Below, one piece after another: positions 56,377 to 64,000 of a DNA stretch of 64,000 nucleotides. The notes under the pieces are model-generated. The model made no database searches. It was not told where the DNA came from and saw nothing but the letters and a program-made list of their open reading frames with translations. The position numbers and the translations under genes were made by a program. Origin of the DNA: Microstegium vimineum (taxonomy: Eukaryota > Streptophyta > Magnoliopsida > Poales > Poaceae); assembly GCA_022036555.1 (NCBI GenBank), contig CM039133.1, positions 40,314,718-40,378,717 of the forward strand, read 5' to 3'. Numbering within the stretch: position 1 is the stretch's first letter; each line of letters starts with the position of its first letter.

Positions 56377-57021
56377 TAAAGTTGAGCATGCAGTCTGCGG
56401 GCTTTCGGCCTGGTCCGAAGCACGATTGAAAAGCTCGGTCCGAGAACGGCCCGAAGCCCACACCAGACCGGACTTGTGCTACCTCCTAGGCACGCCGGGC
56501 GGCATGGCCCGGTCCGGTTTGCTTAGGCGGCCCGGTTAAAGGCCCGGTAGCCAGGGAGGCAATATAAACCTCCTTGCTACCGCCCCGCGCCCCCTCCCTC
56601 ATTCCCCGTCGCTGCTCCTCCCCCCACACCCGTAACCCTAACCCTAACGCTCTGCGCCTCTACCGCCGAGTCGCCACCGCCGCCGCAGTCTTCCGCCACT
56701 GCCACCGGCCACCGCTCGCTCGCCGTCACCGCGCGACCTCGACTCGACGTCGTTCACCTGCTAGGACTCCTTGGAGTCTTGGAGGCCTCCACCGCCGGCG
56801 CCGGATCTGGCTCTGCTTGGAGATCTTGGAGGTTGATCTCGTCTTTTGGGGAGGTGTCGTCACTCGTCTTCTTCTCCATCTCTCCGGCTCCATGCAGGTA
56901 AGATGAACAAGAACCCTAACCCTAGGCACCCCTATGTTCTCCTCCTCTGATCTCGCTCTGATGAATGATCTCTCTACCCCTATGTTCTTTGTAGGTCGCC
57001 GGCCTCTAGCTGGTGCCGTTG

Positions 57022-57140
57022 GATTCGTTGAGGAACGGTGCCGGATCTGGCTCTGCTTCGAGATCTTGGAGGTCTCCACCACTGGATCCGTTGAGGAACG
57101 GTGCCGGATCTGGCTCTGCTTGGAGATCTTGGAGGCCTCC
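57022..57140 (+). repeat. 61-bp tandem duplication in the hAT leader
   Basis: GAGGAACGGTGCCGGATCTG is followed by GAGATCTTGGAGGTCTCCAC, repeated. Further partial copies lie at 56797 and 57378. Several GCAGGTAAG and GCAGGTCGCCGG junction-like sequences suggest a duplicated leader exon/intron unit (56740-57010 against 57160-57400). Confidence 0.7.
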
Positions 57141-57426
57141 ACCGCTGGATCTTGCCTGTGTAGCCCTGTACTCCCTCTGATCTCTCATTCTTCACCACCG
57201 TCCACCGGTCGATCTCGTCGTTTGGGGAGGTGCCGCTGCTCGTCTTCTTCTCTATCTCTCCGGCGCCATGCAGGTAAGAACAAGAATCCTAACCCTAATC
57301 TAGATCTAATACAGTCTCTGTCTCCCCCTCTGATCTTTGCAGGTCGCCGGCGTCTAGCTGGTGCCGCTGGATCCGTTGAGGAATGGTGCCGACTGCGAGA
57401 GGAGAAGAAGGCTGTAGCTGGTGGCC

Positions 57427-58566
57427 ATGGCCGGCTCTGATGGTCCTACCATCAACGATGAGTTGAGGGCCTTGGGCCAGATCCCCGGCGACCAAGACGA
57501 CATGGGAGATGTTGCTCATCTCTTGTTCGGGAGGAGTGCTGCTCCTACCAACCAAGATGATTCTGTTGCCGGTGAGGCAGGGCCGTCCTCTAGCGACGCA
57601 GCTTCACTTGCTTCATCCACCACCACTGGTAAGCGTCGGTCTCCTGTCTAGGCTGACTTCGATGAAGTCAAAGAGATGGTTGATGGTGAGAATGTTGTTG
57701 TTGCTGTTTGCAAAATGTGTCGTACTCGTTTGTCTGCTAAGTCTGCTAATAGTACTGGGCATTTAAAAAAACATGCTATTGCATGTAAAAAGAAAACTGA
57801 TAGGTCTAATGCTGTTCAAAGTAGGCTTGCTTTAAACCCTAATGGATCTTATAGAAACTGGGAGTATAAGCCTGATGTTGCTAGGGTTGAGCTCTATCAT
57901 TTGATTGCTAGATTGGATCTGCCTCTATCTATAGCTGACAATGAGGCTTGGGATGATTACATTCAGGATGCTCACAATCCTAGATATAAGAGAGTCTCTA
58001 GATTCACCACATCTAGAGATCTGTCTAGGCTTTACAATGAAAAATTGCTTAAACTTAAAACTCATGTTTTGTCTGTTGTGTCTTCAGTTTGTTTGACTTC
58101 TGATATATTGTCTGGTAATGCTAAAGAGGACTATATCACTGTTGTGGCTCACTACATCACTTCTGATTGGGAACTTAAGAAATCTGTTATTGGTTTTAAA
58201 CTGATTGAAGTGAGCCACAATGGTGTTAACATTGCTGAAAGAATAGTAAATGTGGTTAGAGACTGGGGCCTGCTTGACAAAGTATTCTCTGTTAGTCTTG
58301 ATAATGCATCTGCTAATACAACTGCTATGCTTGGATTGTCCTGTATGCTTGATGGTTACTTGGGGTATGATATTGATCCTAAAGATCCTAGTAAAAAGTT
58401 GTATTATGTTGTGCATCAGCGCTGTGTTTGCCATGTTCTTAATTTGATTGTTAAATCTAGTTTGAAAAGGCTTAAACCTTGCTGGGAGTCTTTTAGAAGT
58501 GCAATTAACTTTCTAAATTCATCTAATCAACGCATTGCTCAATTCAAGGAGTACTGTCTTGCTTAG
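57427..58566 (+). pseudogene. hAT transposase, N-terminal half (BED finger plus start of catalytic domain)
   Basis: The start is the ATG at 57427 (MAGSDGPTINDELRALG). One frame runs to the TAG at 58564-58566 with a single internal TAG at 57649-57651, just before ADFDEVKEMVDG. Next come a BED-type finger (VCKMCRTRL ... GHLKKHAIAC) and the hAT core with SVCLTSDILSG, HYITSDWELKKSVIGF, VFSVSLDNASANTTAM and HQRCVCHVLNLIV. The protein would be about 380 residues, against 650-800 for full hAT transposases. It lacks the end of the RNase-H fold and the C-terminal hATC dimerisation domain, and the element's right end follows about 440 bp later. Codon structure is otherwise clean, so the decay is recent. 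Confidence 0.9.
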
Positions 58567-59009
58567 GGAATGTGTCCTCGTAAATTTTGTTTGGATATGG
58601 ATGTAATGAATGTGAATCTGTGAACTTGTGATTTGTGAATTATGTTGAACGTCAAATGAATGTGATTCTAAACTTCATCTTAAAATGAATGTGATTCTGT
58701 GAACTTGTGAATTATGTTGAACATCAAATGAATGTGATTCTCATCTTGTCATCTTAAAATGAAGTTGAACAAGGGTATATTCAAAAAACGGGCTGCAGGC
58801 TGACCCGATGTTCGTTGGGCCCCTTGATCACCGGGCTGGCACGGCCCGAATTTGGGCCCACGGACCGGGCGTGGGTTGGCGAGTAGGCACGGTGGCCTTT
58901 GTAGGGACGACACGGTGGCACGCGGGCCATTATGGCCCGTACCCGTACGGGCCGGGCTAGGCCCGGGCCCGAGCCGGACCGGACCAGGCCGGCCCGTTGC
59001 TCATCTTTA

Positions 59010-59017
59010 GCCACGCC
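59010..59017. repeat. 8-bp target-site duplication GCCACGCC (right of hAT)
   Basis: Matches 56369-56376. Confidence 0.93.
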
Positions 59018-59318
59018 AGGTAATATGGTGTGGATTGGGGAGGCGCATCGGGGACAACCGGCCGAGCAGGAGGTGCGCATGGGGGGCGAGAAGGTGGTGT
59101 GGCGGCAGTGTCCGCAACTCTCACGACACGAACATAAAAGTTGGGGGGCGTGACAGCCTGAGAAGAGATGGCGGCGGCGCTAGTGGCGGTGTGAGCGAGC
59201 CTCGCGGGTGAAGGTGCACGGCTGCCCAGGGACAAGAAGATGCGAGGTACGGAGAACATTCCCAGAAAATTTAGAGAAGCAGCTCTTTTGTTTAATTCAG
59301 AGAGGCTCCTCAGACATT
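59018..59318. other. Spacer between hAT and tandem units, no gene seen
   Basis: GC-rich then AT-rich. The 73- and 100-codon frames have no recognised content. Confidence 0.5.
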
Positions 59319-59863
59319 AAACTACTATAATACTCTTCAACTTTTAATTAGAAACCAGTTCCGCATTCATTGATTTTTTTGGTTCTAGCCTACAACTTAA
59401 GTTTTTTCTATCTAATTCTTCTTATTTTGAGACCATCAAATCTACTAAAATAAAGGCTTTATATTGTTTACATGGCTAATAAAATCCCTCCCTATATATA
59501 CGTATAGATATAGATATATATATATATATATCTAAATATATAGATTTAATTTTCTCCTCCCCTATCCGTGCTAAACCGTACGTCGTATATATACCATCGG
59601 TGCTTAGTTGTAAAAAATAAATAAATACCGGAGATTTAGTGTTGGCAACAAAGTAGGAATTAAGTCGGACCAGGATTCTTATTCTGCATAGACTCGGATA
59701 GGAAAACATCAATAACCAGGGCTAAAAAACATATACATAGGCCCTGCCGGGTGTCAGGGCACAAGCACGACCCTACCGCGGCAGCAGTACTAATTAGCTA
59801 CGCGATCCAGATCGATTATTGATATTAGATAGAATAGCAATAGGCATCGATCAGAATCAGGAG

Positions 59864-60241
59864 ATGGAGCGCGGCTGCGCAGCAGGTAACAACTCGTCGG
59901 CGGCAGGAACGAAGAGACCAGAGCTAGATGGCGGCGGGATGATGAACAAAGGCGACTGGACAGGGACGAAGAAGGCCAAGAAATTGCACGAGTACCAGCA
60001 TGCGGTCGGCGGCGGCGGATCGACGAGGTCATCGAGGAAGAGGCCGTACGAGTATGGCGAGCACGAACACGACGTGTCCTCGGAGAAACTCTACAAGTGC
60101 AACTACTGGGAAGACCCGGCCTACGCCACAAACATTGAATTCTTTGGCCTCGAGCAAGCGCGCAACGCCGCGCTCGACAACGAATGCGAGCGCGTGTTCC
60201 GGAGTTCGAGGTCCTGTACCCAAACCGTACAAAGAACATAG
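59864..60241 (+). pseudogene. Small basic/acidic protein gene, unit 1 (C-terminal frameshift)
   Basis: Same gene as at 61930 but missing one G near 60200 (GTTCCGGAGTTC against GTTCCGGGAGTTC in unit 2), which replaces the conserved REFEVLYPNRTKN tail with an unrelated one. Two other coding differences from unit 2 (His/Tyr and Gln/Leu) are amino-acid changing. Function unknown; see 61930-62322. Confidence 0.5.
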
Positions 60242-60481
60242 ATAGGAGTAGCTAGATTTTTCTTTTTTTTCCTTTGTTTTTAGCCTTTGAAATCAAGGTC
60301 TTACAATTTGTTGAAAACTGTAAGCCTAACTTAGGAAGAGACCAGAATTAAAAACACTAGGTTGACCATTATTGTTCACGTTTTCGAGGAGAAAAAGTCT
60401 AGATCACCCGCCCCCCCACTATCGCGTGTGGAACACATAACCTCCAAAGTACCAAACGGTCTAATTTACCCCCTAAACTAT

Positions 60482-61345
60482 CCAAAACCGTCACTTCGAG
60501 GGATCGAAGTCGAGGGGAGGGCCCGATCGGCTGATCGGCCTCCTGCTCGGGGGTTGTTCGTTCGACCCTCCGTCCGTCAGTTCGAGGGATCGAGGTCGAG
60601 GGGTGCTCGATCAGCTGATCGGCCTCCTGCTCGGGGGTCGTTCGTTCGACCCTCTGGCCGCCACTCCGAGGAGTTGAAGTGGAAGGAGATGGCTCGATCG
60701 GCTGATCGGCCTCCTGTCCGGGGTCGTTCGTTCGACCCTGTATCCGCCACTCCGAGGAGTCGAAGTCGAAGGAGGGGGCTCGATCGGCTGATCGGCCTCC
60801 TGTCCGGGGTCGTTCGTTCGACCTTCTATCCGCCACTCCGAGGAGTCAAAGTCGAAGGAGGGGGCTCGATCGGCTGATCGGCCTCCTGCTCGGGGTCGTT
60901 CGTTCGACCCTCTGTCCGCCACTCCGAGGGGTCGGAGTCGAAGGGGGCTTGATCGGATGATGGGTCCTCTGTCCGGGGTCGTTCGTTCGACCCTCTGTCC
61001 GCCACTCCGAGGAGTCGAAGTCGAAGGAGGGGGCTCGATCGGCTGATCGGCCTCCTGTTCGGGGTCGTTCGTTTGACCCTATGTCCGCCACTCCGAGGGG
61101 TCGAAGTCGAGGAGGGGGCTCGATCGGCTGATCGGCCTCCTCTTCGGGAGTCGTTCGCTCGACCCTCTGTCCGCCACTCTGAGGGGTCGGAGTCGAAGGG
61201 GGGCTCGGTCGGCTCATCGGCCTCCTGTTCGGGGGTCGTTCGCTCGACCCTCTGTCCGCCACTCCGAGGGGTCGGAGTCGAAGGGGGGCTCTATCGGCTG
61301 ATTGAGCCTCCTGTTCGGGGTCGTTCTTTCGACCCCTTGTCCGTC
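60482..61345. repeat. ~86-bp minisatellite, about 10 copies (unit 1)
   Basis: Each unit contains GTCGTTCGTTCGACCCTCTG, CCGCCACTCCGAGGAGTCGA and GGCTCGATCGGCTGATCGGC. Units start at 60661, 60747, 60833, 60919, 61002 and so on. Open frames cross it on both strands (RSADRPPARG- or RTNDPGQEADQPIEP-like); they follow the repeat and are not taken as genes. Confidence 0.92.
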
Positions 61346-61929
61346 GCGAACACAAGTGGTCCAATATTGACCCGTACGAAAAACGGTGTCAACAAACTAT
61401 TATAATACTCTTCAAGTTTAATTAGAAAGCAGTTCCGCATTCATAGATTTTTTTGGTTCTAGCCTACAACTTAAGTTTTTTCTATCGAATTCTTCTTATT
61501 TTGAGACCATCAGATCTACTAAAATAAAGGCTTTATATTGTTTACATGCCTAATAAAATCCCTCCCTATATATACACGTATATATATATATATAAATATA
61601 AATATATAGATTTAATTTTCTCCTCCCGTATCCGTGCTAAACCGTACGTCGTATATATACCAGCGGTGCTTAGTTGTAAAAAATAAATAAATACCGGAGA
61701 TTTAGTGTTGGCAACAAAGTAGGAATTAAGTCGGACCAGGAATCTTATTCTGCATAGACTCGGATAGGAAAACATCAATAACCAGGGCTAAAAAACATAT
61801 ACATAGGCCCTGCCGGGTGTCATGGCACAAGCACGACCCTACCGCGGCAGCAGTACTAATTAGCTAGGTGATCCAGATCGATTATTGATATTAGATAGAA
61901 TAGCAATAGGCATCGATCAGAATCAGGAG

Positions 61930-62322
61930 ATGGAGCGCGGCTGCGCAGCAGGTAACAACTCGTCGGCGGCAGGAACGAAGAGACCAGAGCTAGATGGCGG
62001 CGGGATGATGAACAAAGGCGACTGGACAGGGACGAAGAAGGCCAAGAAATTGCACGAGTACCAGCATGCGGTCGGCGGCGGCGGATCGACGAGGTCGTCG
62101 AGGAAGAGGCCGTACGAGTATGGCGAGCACGAATACGACGTGTCCTCGGAGAAACTCTACAAGTGCAACTACTGGGAAGACCCGGCCTACGCCACAAACA
62201 TTGAATTCTTTGGCCTCGAGCTAGCGCGCAACGCCGCGCTCGACAACGAATGCGAGCGCGTGTTCCGGGAGTTCGAGGTCCTGTACCCAAACCGTACAAA
62301 GAACATAGATAGGAGTAGCTAG
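61930..62322 (+). CDS. Unrecognised 130-residue protein, unit 2
   Basis: The start is the ATG at 61930 (MERGCAAGNNSSAAG). The upstream in-frame ATG at 61885 is less likely, since that region looks like leader. The N-terminal third is Gly/Ser-rich. Basic clusters follow (TKKAKKLHEYQH, then RSSRKRPYEYGE), which could be nuclear-localisation signals. The C-terminal 50 residues look folded and amphipathic (YKCNYWEDPAYATN, FFGLELARNAALDNECERVF, REFEVLYPNRTKN). There is no signal peptide or membrane segment. AT-rich upstream DNA with TATATATA runs lies 330 bp away. I do not recognise the family. An alternative is a captured host fragment inside a transposon. Confidence 0.5.
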   Translation: MERGCAAGNNSSAAGTKRPELDGGGMMNKGDWTGTKKAKKLHEYQHAVGGGGSTRSSRKRPYEYGEHEYDVSSEKLYKCNYWEDPAYATNIEFFGLELARNAALDNECERVFREFEVLYPNRTKNIDRSS

Positions 62323-62472
62323 ATTTTTCTTTTTTTTCCTTTGTTTTTAGCCTACCATTATTGTTCACGTTTTCGAGGAGAAAAAGTCTAGATCACCCGC
62401 CCCCCCACTATGGCGTGTGGAACACATAACCTCCAAAGTACCAAACGGTCTAATTTACCCCCTAAACTATCC

Positions 62473-63334
62473 AAAACCGTCACTTCGAGGGATCGAAGTC
62501 GAGGGGAGGGCCCGATCGGCTGATCGGCCTCCTGCTCGGGGGTTGTTCGTTCGACCCTCCGTCCGTCAGTTCGAGGGATCGAGGTCGAGGGGTGCTCGAT
62601 CAGCTGATCGGCCTCCTGCTCGGGGGTCGTTCGTTCGACCCTCTGGCCGCCACTCCGAGGAGTTGAAGTGGAAGGAGATGGCTCGATCGGCTGATCGGCC
62701 TCCTGTCCGGGGTCGTTCGTTCGACCCTGTATCCGCCACTCCGAGGAGTCGAAGTCGAAGGAGGGGGCTCGATCGGCTGATCGGCCTCCTGTCCGGGTCG
62801 TTCTTTCGACCCTCTATCCGCCACTCCGAGGAGTCGAAGTCGAAGGAGGGGGCTCGATCGGCTGATCGGCCTCCTGCTCGGGGGTCGTTCGTTCGACCCT
62901 CTGTACGCCACTCCGAGGGGTCGGAGTCGAAGGGGGCTTGATCGGATGATGGGTCCTCTGTCCGGGGTCGTTCGTTCGACCCTCTGTCCGCCACTCCGAG
63001 GAGTCGAAGTCGAAGGAGGGGGCTCGATCGGCTGATCGGCCTCCTGTTCGGGGTCGTTCGTTTGACCCTATGTCCGCCACTCCGAGGGGTCGAAGTCGAG
63101 GAGGGGGCTCGATCGGCTGATCGGCCTCCTCTTCGGGAGTCGTTCGCTCGACCCTCTGTCCGCCACTCTGAGGGGTCGGAGTCGAAGGGGGGCTCGGTCG
63201 GCTCATCGGCCTCCTGTTCGGGGGTCGTTCGCTCGACCCTCTGTCCGCCACTCCGAGGGGTCGGAGTCGAAGGGGGGCTCTATCGGCTGATTGAGCCTCC
63301 TGTTCGGGGTCGTTCTTTCGACCCCTTGTCCGTC
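62473..63334. repeat. ~86-bp minisatellite, about 10 copies (unit 2)
   Basis: Same array as 60482-61345 with a handful of base changes and small indels, so it duplicated as part of the 2-kb unit. Confidence 0.92.
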
Positions 63335-63382
63335 GCGAACACAAGTGGTCCAATATTGACCCGTACGAAAAACGGTGTCAAC

Positions 63383-64000
63383 AAACTATTATAATACTCT
63401 TCAAGTTTAATTAGAAAGCAGTTCCGCATTCATAGATTTTTTTGGTTCTAGCCTACAACTTAAGTTTTTTCTATCGAATTCTTCTTATTTTGAGACCATC
63501 AGATCTACTAAAATAAAGGCTTTATATTGTTTACATGGCTAATAAAATCCCTCCCTATATATACACGTATATATATATATATATAAATATAAATATATAG
63601 ATTTAATTTTCTCCTCCCGTATCCGTGCTAAACCGTACGTCGTATATATACCATCGGTGCTTAGTTGTAAAAAATAAATAAATACCGGAGATTTAGTGTT
63701 GGCAACAAAGTAGGAATTAAGTCGGACCAGGAATCTTATTCTGCATAGACTCGGATAGGAAAACATCAATAACCAGGGCTAAAAAACATATACATAGGCC
63801 CTGCCGGGTGTCATGGCACAAGCACGACCCTACCGCGGCAGCAGTACTAATTAGCTAGGCGATCCAGATCGATTATTGATATTAGATAGAATAGCAATAG
63901 GCATCGATCAGAATCAGGAGATGGAGCGCGGCTGCGCAGCAGGTAACAACTCGTCGGCGGCAGGAACGAAGAGACCAGAGCTAGATGGCGGCGGGATGAT
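63383..64000 (+). repeat. Tandem ~2-kb duplication, unit 3 (cut by window end)
   Basis: It begins AAACTATTATAATACTC and matches unit 2 almost base for base to the window end. Confidence 0.9.
63921..64000 (+). CDS. Unrecognised protein, unit 3 (partial)
   Basis: First 26 codons, identical in reading to the unit 2 gene (MERGCAAGNNSSAAG...). The rest lies outside the window, so its integrity is unknown. Confidence 0.45.
   Translation, partial: MERGCAAGNNSSAAGTKRPELDGGGM

Larger units (their letters stand above)
56377..59009 (+). mobile_element. Defective hAT transposon (Ac-like)
   Basis: It is 2633 bp. The left terminal repeat TAAAGTTGAGCA and right terminus TGCTCATCTTTA match at 11 of 12 positions, and both sides carry a perfect 8-bp duplication. 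The subterminal regions (56390-56560 and 58790-59000) are dense in GGCCCGG / CCGGGCC / GGCACG motifs, as in other grass hAT elements. The transposase inside is incomplete, so it would be non-autonomous. Confidence 0.93.
59319..61393 (+). repeat. Tandem ~2-kb duplication, unit 1
   Basis: It is 2075 bp and starts AAACTACTATAATACTC. It contains an AT-rich upstream part with CCTATATATACG, the small gene (ATG 59864), then a minisatellite and an end (GAAAAACGGTGTCAAC) that reads like an LTR terminus in reverse. It has ~78 bp after the gene (60278-60355) that unit 2 lacks. Confidence 0.9.
61394..63382 (+). repeat. Tandem ~2-kb duplication, unit 2
   Basis: It is 1989 bp and nearly identical to unit 3 over the overlapping part; it differs from unit 1 by scattered changes and a ~78-bp deletion after the gene. 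Confidence 0.9.

Noticed and set aside
60362..61364. Repeat proteins of 100-180 residues across the minisatellite (both strands; also 62417-63353)
   Set aside because: Frames follow the tandem DNA repeat on both strands; no independent evidence of coding.

Overview
The window looks like heterochromatic or TE-rich intergenic DNA from a grass (Poaceae). The clues are CACTA/En-Spm transposons with grass-type subterminal repeats (TTTAGTCCCGG), Stowaway MITEs, a Copia LTR with the TGTTGGGAATATGCCC start typical of the Angela/BARE/RIRE1 group, chromovirus-type (Tekay/Del-like) Gypsy gag, and hAT, Mutator-type and L1-type LINE remnants. The species cannot be resolved by reading. Almost everything is transposable-element sequence, most of it decayed. 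I see one plausible host gene, a split defensin-like cysteine-rich peptide at 36.07-37.65 kb, and one unrecognised small gene that is tandemly duplicated at the right edge.

Layout, left to right. 0-1.45 kb: + strand CACTA ORF2 pseudogene. 1.45-6.34 kb: tandem array of five ~1.05-kb units, each an LTR plus primer-binding site plus a few hundred bases of leader and polypurine tract, with no coding interior. 6.4-10.6 kb: Stowaway MITE, then a minus-strand CACTA TNP2 pseudogene with its subterminal region. 10.6-24.2 kb: a second minus-strand CACTA TNP2, cut in two by an LTR retrotransposon (element A, 11673-20494, target duplication AGTAT). 24.2-26.0 kb: dispersed 1.77-kb repeat, copy 1. 26-31 kb: decayed sequence with a Mutator-type MITE and Gypsy remnants. 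31.1-32.5 kb: a Stowaway MITE abutting a non-autonomous CACTA. 32.8-35.9 kb: solo LTR (element C, target duplication ACATA). 35.95-37.65 kb: defensin-like gene with a hairpin-forming CACTA in its intron.

37.77-53.06 kb: a third, larger minus-strand CACTA with an ORF2 (Transposase_24, DUF8039-like, proline-rich and Ulp1/C48 protease regions). It is split by LTR retrotransposon B (38505-48166, minus) and by a Copia solo LTR (49863-51086, target duplication AGGTG). 53.06-54.84 kb: copy 2 of the dispersed repeat. 55-56 kb: LINE 3' end. 56377-59009: a defective hAT element with a perfect 8-bp target duplication GCCACGCC. 59.3-64 kb: at least 2.3 tandem copies of a ~2-kb unit, each with a small gene followed by a ~86-bp minisatellite.

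Elements A, B and C belong to related LTR families (termini TGTAACACCC...GGGTGTGACA, ~3-kb LTRs). A and B keep only parts of gag and protease and no reverse transcriptase or integrase, so they would depend on a partner element. The nesting order can be read from target duplications: the CACTA elements are older, and the LTR insertions interrupt their genes.
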